Shown here: positions 1-9,206 of the stretch, one piece after another
How positions within the stretch are numbered: position 1 is the stretch's first letter
Layout of the letters: every line of letters begins with the position of its first letter
Origin: Streptosporangium amethystogenes
GTDB taxonomy: Bacteria; Actinomycetota; Actinomycetes; Streptosporangiales; Streptosporangiaceae
Reading direction: 5' to 3'
DNA: 64,000 bases
Assembly: GCF_000721075.1 (NCBI RefSeq)
Contig: NZ_JOEQ01000002.1
Span: 253,030 to 317,029, forward strand
Notes under the pieces: generated by a model
Database searches by the model: none
What the model saw: the letters and a program-made list of their open reading frames with translations, nothing else
What the model was told of the DNA's origin: nothing
Position numbers and translations under genes: made by a program

Positions 1-3000
1 GGAAGCCCCTCCCCCCGGTTGATCGCCCGGATGATCTCCGGCAGGTGGTCGGCGACACCCGCCGGATGACTGAGCAGCTCCAGGAACCGCCCGGCGGACC
101 GGTAGGGCAGCAGCAGCCGTGCGCGCCTGTCCTCGACGCACTCGAAGTAGAAGCGCCGCCGGGCGGCGGCGACGTAGCGCAGATGCGCCGCCACCTGCGC
201 GGCCGACGGCGCGGCGCTTCGGGGAAGTCGGCTGAAGAGCTCGCCCAGCAGCCCCACGTCGTACTTCTCACGCCGGTCGACGGTCATGACGGCCTGTCCC
301 GCGTCGGGGCCGACGTAGTTGATCTGACGGTCCAGCGCGGGATCGGGCACCGTGGCGACATCCACCTGGCGCAGGAAGGCGAGCAGCCTGTCCTTGGTCT
401 CCGGAGCACCGGCCCAGCTGTTGAAGTAGAAGCTGTCCAGGATCGTCTCGGCGTCACCGTCTCGGTAGAGCTCGCGGATCTGCTCGCAGCTCCGGCCCGA
501 GGTGAGGGTGAACGCCAGGCCCGACCGGAGGTCGCGCAGGGTCGTGTGCAGGTGACCGCGGAGATGCGCCAGCGTGTAGAGGTCCCGTAGCCGTCCGGTC
601 ACCTTGGGACCGGCGCTGGAGTGGGCGAAGGTCCGCGCATTGTGCGGGGCGTAGCAGACCTTCACCAGCTCACACGAGTCGCAGGCCTCCCAGAGGCGCT
701 CGTGGGTCATCCGGCCGAGCACCCGGTTGAAGATCGACTCATCGTCTCCGGCGACGACGCTCCGCCGGTTGAGGTTGACCACGGCCACACCGCCGGTCTC
801 CTGCTCACCGTCGAGGCCCGCGCGGACCGTCGCGGCCAGGTGGGGAAATCTCTCCTCGTGCGTGGCGAGGAAGTCGATCAGACGCCCCTCGTTGATCGCG
901 ATGAGGCGGGTCTCCCCCGCGTCGGCGGCGGGGCCGTCTCCGGTGAAGGGCGCGAAGAAGTCGAGCAGCACGTCGTCGTTGGCCCGGTCACCCTCGTCCT
1001 GGCTACCGTCGTGGTTGATCCGCAGCCATCGGCCACCGGGCAGCCTGACGTCGGCACCGTTCTCCCTCGGCTCACCCGGCTCGGCCCCGCGTTTACGCAC
1101 GTAGCCGACCAGGTGCTCCAGGAACGCGGTCTTGCCGTCCCCGGCGTTTCCGGTGATCACCACGAGGGTGTAACGGCCGGCGCGGATGTCCGGGATCAGC
1201 CGGTCGTCGAGCGCCGTCGGCACATACAGGTCGAACGGGTCGGCCCCTCGGGTACCCGCGTTACTACTGCTGCTCTGGCTGTAGAGGGTCTGCAGGTGGG
1301 CGACGAACGGGTTGGCCTCTCCCGCCGGAGGCCGGGGAAGCGATTCGGGCTCCGGCGGGAGCCTTGGCCGGTGGACGTCCTCGCCGATCGCCGTCAACGC
1401 GGCGAGCAGATCGGCGGCACTCGCGTAACGGTCACCGCGGAGCGGGGCGATCGCCCTGGTCAGGGTCAAAACCAGGGCGTCGGAAAGGTCACCGAGATCG
1501 GGGAATGAGGAGGGGGCGACCGGCTGCTCGCCGAACGCACGCTGTGGGGCGGCGAACGGCCACTCCCCGGTGACCAGTTGGTACAGGGTCAGCCCGAGGC
1601 CGTACACGTCGCGATCGGCGAGGTCGGCCACGGTGGGTGGGCCGGAACCGCTGTCCGGCGGCGCGTATCTCCCGGTGCCCCCCGCCTTCGACAGGCTGGA
1701 GTCGGCGGTGACCGAGACGTTGAAGTCGATGATCTTGCAGCCGCTGTCGGTCCGCAGCAGGTTCCTCGGCTTGATGTCGCAGTGGTAGATCCCGTTGCCG
1801 TGCAGGTAGACGAGCCCCTTGGCGACGTCGATACCCAGCTTGACGGCGTCCGCCGGGCCGAGTGGCCTTCCCTTGATCAGCTCATGGACGTCCTGCCCGT
1901 CGACGTACTCGAAGACGAGGTACGGGATGTCGGTGCCGCCCAGGTAGTCGGCGTGCTCCACCTTGACCACGTTGGGGTGCGACAGCCCGCGCAGCACGTG
2001 GTACTCCTGCTTGAGCCGCTCGGTCAGCGACTCGCGGTCCTTGAGCACGAGCTTGACGACCCGGTCGGTGGAGGCCAGGTTGTCGTAGACCTGGTAGACC
2101 ACGCCGAAGGTCCCCGACCCCAGCTTGCGGCGCACCGTGTGCGCCCGGGTGAGCTGGTATCCCTCGGGAAGGTTCTTGTGGTCCGGCCCCTTCCGCCCGG
2201 CCGTCCCCTCTCCGCCCTCGGAGCCCTGACCGCCCTGACCGCTCTCGCCGTCGCCTTTCGTCGCACGCCGGAGCAGGTCGAGAGCCTCGGCCGCGGACGG
2301 GCGGGCCGAGGGCGCCCGCGCGCACATCCGCCGCAGCAGCCCGGCCACCTCCTTCGGCACCCCGGAGGAGGTCAGCACCGATGAGGGCAAAACGCTGCCC
2401 TTCTCGAACTGATCCGCGGTGGTGGCGAACGGCAACTCTCCGGTGAGCAGCTGAAAGGCGATCACTCCGGCGGCGTAGACGTCCGAGGCGCGGCTCATCG
2501 CCTGGGCCCGCGACTGGCACTCGGGCGCCACATAGGCCGGGTCGAGCGCCTCGGCGAGCCGCTGGACGACCGTGTGGGGCCGAGGATCCTCCGGCCGGGC
2601 GTAGTCGAACCCGGTCAGCAGGGCGCGTCCGCCCTCGGTCACCAGCACCGCGGCCGGGGACAGCGCCCGGTGGATCACCCTGAACCGGTGGGCGTGCGCC
2701 AGCCCGCGCAGCATGTCACGGATCACCAGGAGCTTGGCGTCGGCGCCGAGCGGCTGCCTGGGGTCGTTCAGCCGCAGGTGCAGCGCCTGGCCGTGCACGT
2801 CATCCATGACCAGCACGAACTGGCTCTCGTCCTCACCGGCGAAGAAGTCGCGCCGGCCGACGATGTGCGGGCTTGGCGGCATCTTGGCCAGCACCTCGTA
2901 GGCGTTGGCGATCGCGATCCGCTCGGCGTTCCGCACCTCCTCCGGCTGGAACGGGTCGGCGCGGTAGACCCGCAGCAGCACGGTCTCCGAGGAGGTCACG

Positions 3001-3638
3001 GTGGCGTTGGCCGCGCGGTACTCGGTCACCTCGTCGGTGCCGCCGAGCCGTTCCCGCACCACCCAGTTGCCGAACCGCTGCGGCCCGGTCGGCCTGCGCA
3101 CCGTCCCCTCAAGCGCCTCGACGACATCTTCGCGGTACGGCGACATGTCCCGGGTGAGGCCGGAACGGACCCGGGAGACGTCGGCCAGCGTACGGACGAG
3201 CAGGGCGAGTGTCGTGACGTCGTCGGCGTCGGCGTCCGGTCCGTCGTCGGGGTCGATCAGGCGGGCGTCTTCGGCGGTGAGGAGCACGAGCGCGTCGACG
3301 TAGATCCGGTCGAGCGCGGGCCGGGACCGCTCCAGCGTTCCCTTGAGCGCACGGGCGTGCCCGCGCAGTTTGGCCACCGGCGAGCCGTACGGCGCCCGCC
3401 GGGACGGATACCACTTTCGGCCCGCCACCTCGATCCGGCCCCGGGTGCCCTTGACGTCGATCAGGCAGACCGAGTGTCCGGTCACCACGACGAGATCGAC
3501 CTCGTATCTGCCGCCGTGCACCGGGATCTCGATGTTGTGCAGCACGAGCCAGTCATCGGGAGCATGGTCGCGCAGGTGCGCGATCGCCATGCGCTCCGCG
3601 TCGTTGACCGGGGGGCCGCCACCGACGATGTGAGCCAT
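1..3638 (-). CDS. NERD-pseudokinase-Ser/Thr kinase-P-loop ATPase, MAD6-like (C-terminus off window)
   Basis: Open frame from ATG 3638 to the left edge with no stop, so at least 1,212 residues and incomplete. Domains read in order: NERD nuclease-related domain (about 1-115, EVDLVVV then IDVKG); a first kinase fold (about 160-440) whose catalytic loop reads VIHRALSP and whose DFG site reads GFD, so a likely pseudokinase; an apparently active kinase (about 495-760) with GSGTFGVVY, VVKLVL, HCDIKPRNLL near 618 and DFN in place of DFG; then a P-loop NTPase (GNAGDGKTAF near 830) with a possible zinc cluster CDSCELVKVC near 985. It starts 3 nt after the specificity-subunit stop, so it is in the same operon. 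NERD plus kinase recalls PglW of BREX type 2, but the neighbours fit the MADS kinase MAD6 better. Likely a signalling or effector component; the substrate is unknown. Confidence 0.85.
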   Translation of the reverse strand, partial: MAHIVGGGPPVNDAERMAIAHLRDHAPDDWLVLHNIEIPVHGGRYEVDLVVVTGHSVCLIDVKGTRGRIEVAGRKWYPSRRAPYGSPVAKLRGHARALKGTLERSRPALDRIYVDALVLLTAEDARLIDPDDGPDADADDVTTLALLVRTLADVSRVRSGLTRDMSPYREDVVEALEGTVRRPTGPQRFGNWVVRERLGGTDEVTEYRAANATVTSSETVLLRVYRADPFQPEEVRNAERIAIANAYEVLAKMPPSPHIVGRRDFFAGEDESQFVLVMDDVHGQALHLRLNDPRQPLGADAKLLVIRDMLRGLAHAHRFRVIHRALSPAAVLVTEGGRALLTGFDYARPEDPRPHTVVQRLAEALDPAYVAPECQSRAQAMSRASDVYAAGVIAFQLLTGELPFATTADQFEKGSVLPSSVLTSSGVPKEVAGLLRRMCARAPSARPSAAEALDLLRRATKGDGESGQGGQGSEGGEGTAGRKGPDHKNLPEGYQLTRAHTVRRKLGSGTFGVVYQVYDNLASTDRVVKLVLKDRESLTERLKQEYHVLRGLSHPNVVKVEHADYLGGTDIPYLVFEYVDGQDVHELIKGRPLGPADAVKLGIDVAKGLVYLHGNGIYHCDIKPRNLLRTDSGCKIIDFNVSVTADSSLSKAGGTGRYAPPDSGSGPPTVADLADRDVYGLGLTLYQLVTGEWPFAAPQRAFGEQPVAPSSFPDLGDLSDALVLTLTRAIAPLRGDRYASAADLLAALTAIGEDVHRPRLPPEPESLPRPPAGEANPFVAHLQTLYSQSSSSNAGTRGADPFDLYVPTALDDRLIPDIRAGRYTLVVITGNAGDGKTAFLEHLVGYVRKRGAEPGEPRENGADVRLPGGRWLRINHDGSQDEGDRANDDVLLDFFAPFTGDGPAADAGETRLIAINEGRLIDFLATHEERFPHLAATVRAGLDGEQETGGVAVVNLNRRSVVAGDDESIFNRVLGRMTHERLWEACDSCELVKVCYAPHNARTFAHSSAGPKVTGRLRDLYTLAHLRGHLHTTLRDLRSGLAFTLTSGRSCEQIRELYRDGDAETILDSFYFNSWAGAPETKDRLLAFLRQVDVATVPDPALDRQINYVGPDAGQAVMTVDRREKYDVGLLGELFSRLPRSAAPSAAQVAAHLRYVAAARRRFYFECVEDRRARLLLPYRSAGRFLELLSHPAGVADHLPEIIRAINRGEGL

Positions 3639-3641
3639 GAA

Positions 3642-5051
3642 CTACCGCGCCGCCTCTCTCACTGCCGCGTCAAGCAGGGCAAGAGCCTGATCCTCCTTCA
3701 TATCGGCCTCATCCCGCCACCGATATGCCTGCCTTACCGTCTCCGCGATCCGCTCTCGATCTTCCGGGGTGCACTCGGGCACGGGAATCTGCCGCCGAAG
3801 TCCCTCGTGAATGTCCTGCTGCTTTCCACCGGTACTCATTGACCGGATAACTCGAAAAACCACCTCCGATCGCAAAAAAGCGAAGAGGTAGGCACCAGAG
3901 AAGTCGTCATCCGCCGATACCACACGAAGAAAATCTTCCGAGTAACCGTGCTTAAGCCAGCTTCCAGTAACAAAAAGAGCTCTCGAATAGACCTCACTGT
4001 CACCCAAAGTTCCACGTGCGGCCACCAAAATGGTTTCATCATCGGCTCGCACCATTTGAAGATCAGTGGAGCTGAGCGCAATCCATCGACCTTCAGGACG
4101 AAGCCAGAATCCTTGCCGCTGACCGATGAGTTTCACTCCACTCACAGGATCACTATCAATCCGTTTGAAGCGGTTCCCGCGGCTAAGTTGTCCCCCCGAG
4201 CAGATTTCCCCAAGGGTGCGGTGGGGAACGGAGCGGAGGGTCTCGATGAGGCGCTGGGCTCGGGGGGAGAAGTTGAGCGCGCGCAGCGATGTGGGGGTGA
4301 GGCCGGAGACGGAGAAGTCGAGGTCACGGGGCAGGTCGTGCCAGTTGAAGTCGATGAGCTCGGGCAGGCCGGCGCTTTTGAAGAGGTCCTGGGTGGCATC
4401 GGTGATTCCGGCCTGGAACCGTGCCCGGAGCACCATGGCTTCCTGGATCAGGAAGTCGATCCGCCGCTCGACCTCGGCATCGACCCGGGGAACGGGAAGA
4501 TCCACGATATGCGAGGGCTCGATATGCCTGACACTTGTCCCGTAAATCCCCCCCTTAATCATTGGCACCCCGAAAGGGCTGGCGAGGAAGGTGTAGAGAT
4601 ATCCTGCGGAAATCCGACTCAAGTCGGGAACAACACGTAGGACATGCTGACTGCACGCATATCCATCCATATCAAGACGTGCGTAAGTAACCCTCCCCGC
4701 CGTCATCCCCGAGCAAGTGATAAGAGTCCACCCAGGCTCAAGTCCAAGATTGGAATTGACTTGAAACGAATTTTTAGTGATCATCGCGAGAGAAGACAGA
4801 TCAGACTGGAAGATATCCGCGCTGGAGAGGAAGGGAACACCGTGCTCCGGATCGGTGGTCCAGTGCCTCTTGAACCTTCCGGCGTTGAAGATTCCCTCGG
4901 TGACCTCTCCAAGAGACTCGGTCCGAGGCAGTCGCTTCAGGAACATCCGCGCCGCGTAGGAGTCCGAGATGTAAGGGCCGGGGTCGAGGCGGAAGCTCTG
5001 GTCGGCCAGCCAACTGGCACGGACGGGGTTGTCGAGTTCGGCAAGCTTCAC
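3642..5051 (-). CDS. Type I restriction-modification specificity subunit (HsdS), MAD5-like
   Basis: 469-residue protein with two target-recognition halves (about 1-230 and 231-469), as expected for HsdS, which selects the DNA sequence methylated by its HsdM partner. The first half has LPRTESLGEVTEG and VDLPVPR; the second has SVPHRTLGEICSGG and RRQIPVPEC, the usual placement of recognition domain followed by a helical spacer. The start overlaps the stop of the TOPRIM-like gene by 4 nt. The DNA coding the recognition domains (about 3,800-4,170 and 4,540-4,830) is visibly richer in A/T than its neighbours, fitting exchange of recognition modules. No HsdR motor gene is nearby, so it probably serves the MADS-like complex and not a classical type I enzyme. 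Confidence 0.88.
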   Translation of the reverse strand: MKLAELDNPVRASWLADQSFRLDPGPYISDSYAARMFLKRLPRTESLGEVTEGIFNAGRFKRHWTTDPEHGVPFLSSADIFQSDLSSLAMITKNSFQVNSNLGLEPGWTLITCSGMTAGRVTYARLDMDGYACSQHVLRVVPDLSRISAGYLYTFLASPFGVPMIKGGIYGTSVRHIEPSHIVDLPVPRVDAEVERRIDFLIQEAMVLRARFQAGITDATQDLFKSAGLPELIDFNWHDLPRDLDFSVSGLTPTSLRALNFSPRAQRLIETLRSVPHRTLGEICSGGQLSRGNRFKRIDSDPVSGVKLIGQRQGFWLRPEGRWIALSSTDLQMVRADDETILVAARGTLGDSEVYSRALFVTGSWLKHGYSEDFLRVVSADDDFSGAYLFAFLRSEVVFRVIRSMSTGGKQQDIHEGLRRQIPVPECTPEDRERIAETVRQAYRWRDEADMKEDQALALLDAAVREAAR

Positions 5052-5671
5052 GAATTCTCCGGGAACCAGGCGCGCAGGTGCTCACACAGGTGGTTGAAGG
5101 CGGGGTCCTGACAGTGCCGTACCGAGATCTTCTCGGCGAGGCGGCGGAAGGCTGCGTTGGAACCGTCGGCCCGATGGCGGCGGCGCAGGTGGTCGAGGGC
5201 CGCCTTTGGGTCCGGCGGCTTGAGGTGGTCGTGCGGCCAGTGGCCGCTGTCGGCGAGAATCCGCCGGAAGTCGGTGGCGCACTTGAGCGCCTCGGCGACG
5301 TTGGGGTTGTCCTGCCAGACCCAGGCTTCCAGCTCGGGCTCGATCACCACCACGGCGTACTGCTCCCACACGCCGTCCAGGCTCTTCTCGATGTGCTCGC
5401 GGATGGCCTGCGAGCCGGGGCTGCCGTCCCAGTCGGCGTCCAGCATCACCACCGCGCGCCGATGAAGTGACTCGAAGGGGCGTAAGAGCTCACGGGCCGT
5501 GCCGTACACCCCCGGGTCCTTGGTCGGGGCGACGAAGAGATCCTCGCGCGGATCGAACCCGAACGGTCCGCAGCGGATGCTCCGGTGCGCCTGCGCGCGG
5601 CCGAGAAAGCCGCGGAGCATCTGGTCCATCCCGGTGTCGGCGACCAGGAAGACGACATCGCGCCTGATCAT
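5048..5671 (-). CDS. TOPRIM-like protein, MAD4-like
   Basis: 207 residues. An N-terminal strand (RRDVVFLVADTG), a later DxD signature (VVMLDADWDGS near 75-84) and an acidic EPELEAWVW strand near 111 resemble the TOPRIM/DUF4276 proteins that accompany OLD-like ATPases in defence loci; metal-dependent nuclease activity is an inference. ATG overlaps the upstream ATPase stop (ATGA), and the stop region overlaps the HsdS start, indicating translational coupling. By position and partner it corresponds to MAD4 of the methylation-associated defense system. I cannot assign an exact family by eye. Confidence 0.7.
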   Translation of the reverse strand: MIRRDVVFLVADTGMDQMLRGFLGRAQAHRSIRCGPFGFDPREDLFVAPTKDPGVYGTARELLRPFESLHRRAVVMLDADWDGSPGSQAIREHIEKSLDGVWEQYAVVVIEPELEAWVWQDNPNVAEALKCATDFRRILADSGHWPHDHLKPPDPKAALDHLRRRHRADGSNAAFRRLAEKISVRHCQDPAFNHLCEHLRAWFPENS

Positions 5672-6957
5672 GACAGCACCCCCGCCGCGAACAGGGTGCC
5701 GATGTCGAGCGAGCCCTGCCAGTCGCGGAGCCGGGGGTGCCGGTCACCGGGGATCACCTGCACCCCGCCGTCGTCGAGCCGGGCGGCCAGCACGTCGGTG
5801 AGATCGGTGTGTGCGAGCACGATCGGCGAGTGGGTGGAGATCCAGACCTGTGAGTCATAGAGCGAGCTGAGCGACTGCACCACCGTCTCGATCGCGCGAG
5901 GGTGGATGCCGTTCTCCGGCTCTTCGGTGACCAGGAGGGTGGGGAGCACCGTACCGTCCAGATAGGAAAGCAGGGTCAGCACCAGGATGCGCAGGGTTCC
6001 CTCGGACAGCCCCGAGGAGGTGACCCGGTAACCACCGGCGTACTCCACGGCGAAGTAGGCGTGGTGGTCCTCCTCCCGCTCGATCACCGTGATGTCGGCG
6101 ATCTGCGGGAGCGCGGTGCGGACGTGGTCGATCCAGGAGGCGAACCGCTCCGGGTCCCGCTGCCGGAGGTCGAGCGCGAGCCACGGCGTGTTCATCCCCG
6201 AGGGCATCAGGCGCGGCGCGTACCCGGGAGGGGCCGGTCGGCGCAGCAGATCCCAGTCAGGATCGAAGAAGACCACGCCTTCGCGCAGGAGCTGCGCGAA
6301 CCAGAGCGCCGCCGGGAACAGGGTGGGGTCGGCGGGGACGGCCCCCAGGGCGAGCTGCCCCTGCGGCACCCGCAGTGGCGGCAGGTCGCTCTCCTGCGTC
6401 GTCGTCTCGTGGATGAAGCGGGTCGGCGACCGGCCCTCGCGCAGGATGACCGGCTGCCACTCGGCGTGTCGCAGGGTCGTGCCGCTCACCGTGATTCCCT
6501 GCGGGAACTCACCGGCCCGGGGTCGCGGGCCCTGGTCGGAGAAGAGGAAGAGGTATTCGTCGGCGACGTTGAGCGCGTGCGGACCGACCTCAAGGCGCAG
6601 CTCGTAGCGCAGGTGCGTCGGAATCCGCTGGGTGAGCTCGGCGAAGGTGGTGTCGGACAGCACCTCCACGACGTCGTCCGGCAGCCGCGCCTCGATCGCG
6701 AACGCGATCGCGTCACCCTCCCCCTTGTGCAGCAGCTCGACCAGGCTGTTCGCCCTGGCCGGCACGGCGGGCCGCTGCGGTTCCAGGAAGGCGGCGACCG
6801 CCCGCTGCTGGCGGACCAGGTCACCGATCAGGACCGGGATGTCGAGCAGCGTCGTCTTTCCCGCGCCGTTGGCTCCGGCCAGCACGTGGTAGCGGTCGAG
6901 ATCGATGCCGAGGCCGGGAAAGCAGCGGTAGCCGTACGCCTCGATCCTGGTGATCAC
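5668..6957 (-). CDS. OLD-like AAA/ABC-type ATPase, MAD3-like
   Basis: 429 residues from a GTG start that overlaps the methyltransferase stop (GTGA). The Walker A motif GANGAGKTTLL lies near residue 28. A signature-like SGLSEGTLRI is followed by a Walker B strand LLVTEEPENGIHP near 342 and a STHSPIVL H-loop near 370. This is the AAA_21/RecF-OLD class of predicted ATP-binding proteins common in defence islands. Paired with the adjacent TOPRIM-like gene it makes an ATPase plus nuclease-like couple reminiscent of split OLD or Gabija systems, but inside a methyltransferase operon. Likely role: ATP-driven sensing or activation of the nuclease partner (inference). Confidence 0.82.
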   Translation of the reverse strand: MITRIEAYGYRCFPGLGIDLDRYHVLAGANGAGKTTLLDIPVLIGDLVRQQRAVAAFLEPQRPAVPARANSLVELLHKGEGDAIAFAIEARLPDDVVEVLSDTTFAELTQRIPTHLRYELRLEVGPHALNVADEYLFLFSDQGPRPRAGEFPQGITVSGTTLRHAEWQPVILREGRSPTRFIHETTTQESDLPPLRVPQGQLALGAVPADPTLFPAALWFAQLLREGVVFFDPDWDLLRRPAPPGYAPRLMPSGMNTPWLALDLRQRDPERFASWIDHVRTALPQIADITVIEREEDHHAYFAVEYAGGYRVTSSGLSEGTLRILVLTLLSYLDGTVLPTLLVTEEPENGIHPRAIETVVQSLSSLYDSQVWISTHSPIVLAHTDLTDVLAARLDDGGVQVIPGDRHPRLRDWQGSLDIGTLFAAGVLS

Positions 6958-9041
6958 CGGCTGACCCCCGGCTCCGGGTGCCTCTCGCGGAACCGCCGGT
7001 ACGCCGCGGCGATCTCGGGCAGGTCGTTGTCGATCGCTTTTCGCTTCCTGACCAGCGTGCGGACGACATCCTTGCCGTTGATCCGGATCCGTTCCACCTC
7101 CCGCTGCTCTTCGAGAATGATCTCGCCGTCCGGATGGCGCCGGTAGACCGGGTTGTTGCGGCGGTCGACGCCGACCTTCTCCGCGATGGCCATGAAGACC
7201 GGATAGTCCTGCTGCGCTCCCATGGTCGCGGCCATCTTCTCCTGCTCGGTCTTCTTCTTCAGGAAGAGCAGGGTGGTGAGGATGTTGACGTTCGCCTCCG
7301 CGACGAACGTCTCCACCGGCAGTTCCACGCTGGCGAGCACCCAGCAGTTCTCCAGGATCCAGCGCCGGATGGCCTCGTCGGTGGGGCCGGGGTTGGAGAG
7401 GATGCCGTTGGGCAGCACGATGCCGATCCGGCCGCCCTCCCTGACCCACTGGACCGCCCGCTGGATGAAGAGCTGCTCGGGGGCCATCGCCGGGATGTCC
7501 CTGCTGCTCGCCACCACCTGACCGGTCTCCCGGTCCCGCGACCAGGACTGGGCGACCCCGTCCCGATAGTGGCTGAGGACGTCCTTGTCTTCGATCTTGA
7601 TGTCGGTCCCGAAGGGAGGGTTCGCCAGCAGCACGTCGATGCTGCCGAGCGGGATCTTCTTCTGTGCCTCCGCCAGGCCGGGCAGGTGACCGCCGGGGAA
7701 GGCGAGCGAGTCCATGTTGTAGATGTTGCCCGCGCCCCCGGTCAGGGTCATGATGCTCATGCTCGTGGCACGGACCAGGAACGGGTCGAAGTCCGCGCCG
7801 AACAGACACTTCTCCGCGTAGGCGGCGATCCGGTCCTGGTGGTCGGCCAGTTGTTCCTCGGTGTCCGGAAGCCCGGGAGTGCCCTCCTCGGCCCGCCACT
7901 TGTTGAGCAGGTGCCACAGGGTCTCACGGAGGAAGCCGCCGGTCCCGCAGGCCGGGTCCAGTACCTTTTCGCCTTCCTTGGGGTCGAGCATCTCCACCAT
8001 GAGCGCGACCGCGCTCCTCGGTGTGAAGTACTGTCCCCGGTCACCTCGGAGGTTGGTGCCGACGAGCTCCTGGTAGGCGATGCCCTTGACGTCCATGTCC
8101 GTGCCGGTCAGGTCGTAGGGGGCGAGCTCGCCGACGATGAAGGCCAGCGCCCGGGGCGACAGGGTGATCTCGTCGCGGGCACCGAAAAGCGGGTATTCCC
8201 GCTTCACCTCGTGAAAGAGCGTGAGCACCCGGGCCTCGATGGCCTTGCGGCCCTCGTCGTTGAAGGGCTCGCCGGGCAGCGCGTAGAACTCCGGGGCCCT
8301 GCGGTGCCTGCGGCTCATCCGCTCATCGTGCATCTTGGTGAAGAGCAGGTAGAGAAACTGCCAGAAGGCGGCGTCCTTGGGCAGGCCCTCGTTTCCGTGG
8401 ATGTAGTTGTGACACCGGCGGAACGCCGTCTTGAGCATCGCGGCCTCGCCGCGCCGGAGCCTCGCCACCGAGGCCACCGTGCCGCTGCCCACGCTCTCGT
8501 CGGCGACCGGCCAGTCGGCCCGGGGCTCGAACTTGGCGCCGAACCGGGTCGACTCCTTGTAGAGGAAGAAGAAGTCGAGGCCGTTGGTCCACATGCCGTA
8601 CTGGGCGAGCGGCGTGTCCTCGGTGCCCAGCAGGGTCTCCAGCTCGGCCAGGTCCTCCTGGGCCTGGCTGAACATGCGGATCTTCGTGACCGTCCGGCCA
8701 GGCTTGGGCTCGGGCTTGCACACCACCACCCGGCGCAGATTGGCCAGGGTCTTCGGGGCGCCGTGCGCGAAGACGGCGATGTCGGCCTTCCTGGTGGCCT
8801 TGCGCTTGCCGTCGACCTGGACCGGGACCGGGAAGTCCCGTGCCATGTCATCCACCGAGATGCCGTACTCGTGGAAGAGCACCCGGGCGATCCGCTGCCG
8901 GACGGGTTCATTGCCCTTCAGCTTGACCGGATCGCCGGTGATGAAGTCGATGGTCTCGTCCTCGGCGAGCGAATCCGGTGTGCTCTCCCCGGCTGACGTG
9001 GCCTCCTCGGGCTCGCCGATGTCCAGGCCGACCTGCTCCAT
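6954..9041 (-). CDS. N6-adenine DNA methyltransferase (HsdM-like) with nuclease-like N-terminal domain, MAD2-like
   Basis: 695 residues. The start at ATG 9041 is chosen because GAGGGG lies 9 nt upstream; an ATG 18 codons earlier lacks a clear site. Type I methylase motifs are present: SAM-binding VLDPACGTGGFL near 360 and catalytic LLANPPFGTDI near 473. The first roughly 150 residues do not look like an ordinary HsdM N-domain: KATRKADIAVF followed by VVVCKPEPK resembles the HSDR_N fold (Asp then xxK), giving a methylase fused to a nuclease-like module whose catalytic acid may be altered. First gene of the five-gene operon. Expected to mark self DNA with the HsdS subunit. Confidence 0.87.
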   Translation of the reverse strand: MEQVGLDIGEPEEATSAGESTPDSLAEDETIDFITGDPVKLKGNEPVRQRIARVLFHEYGISVDDMARDFPVPVQVDGKRKATRKADIAVFAHGAPKTLANLRRVVVCKPEPKPGRTVTKIRMFSQAQEDLAELETLLGTEDTPLAQYGMWTNGLDFFFLYKESTRFGAKFEPRADWPVADESVGSGTVASVARLRRGEAAMLKTAFRRCHNYIHGNEGLPKDAAFWQFLYLLFTKMHDERMSRRHRRAPEFYALPGEPFNDEGRKAIEARVLTLFHEVKREYPLFGARDEITLSPRALAFIVGELAPYDLTGTDMDVKGIAYQELVGTNLRGDRGQYFTPRSAVALMVEMLDPKEGEKVLDPACGTGGFLRETLWHLLNKWRAEEGTPGLPDTEEQLADHQDRIAAYAEKCLFGADFDPFLVRATSMSIMTLTGGAGNIYNMDSLAFPGGHLPGLAEAQKKIPLGSIDVLLANPPFGTDIKIEDKDVLSHYRDGVAQSWSRDRETGQVVASSRDIPAMAPEQLFIQRAVQWVREGGRIGIVLPNGILSNPGPTDEAIRRWILENCWVLASVELPVETFVAEANVNILTTLLFLKKKTEQEKMAATMGAQQDYPVFMAIAEKVGVDRRNNPVYRRHPDGEIILEEQREVERIRINGKDVVRTLVRKRKAIDNDLPEIAAAYRRFRERHPEPGVSR

Positions 9042-9206
9042 ATATGGTGCCCCTCGCTCATCCACGCGTGTCTCGCCGATCCGTGCCACCGGCACGTCCG
9101 CGACCTCGAATCCTATGACTCAGCAGGACGTTCGACACCAATGACGCGAGACTTCACCTAAGGATCGCGACCATAACCACAACTACCGACATTTCCTGAA
9201 AAGAGG

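Noticed and set aside
45..3842. Long plus-strand open frames opposite the kinase
   Set aside because: They read as Val/Arg/Gly/His-rich antisense translations without domains; the minus strand carries one continuous multi-domain frame with kinase motifs.
6978..8996. 672-codon plus-strand frame opposite the methyltransferase
   Set aside because: Antisense shadow of a gene with clear SAM and NPPF motifs; no domains of its own.
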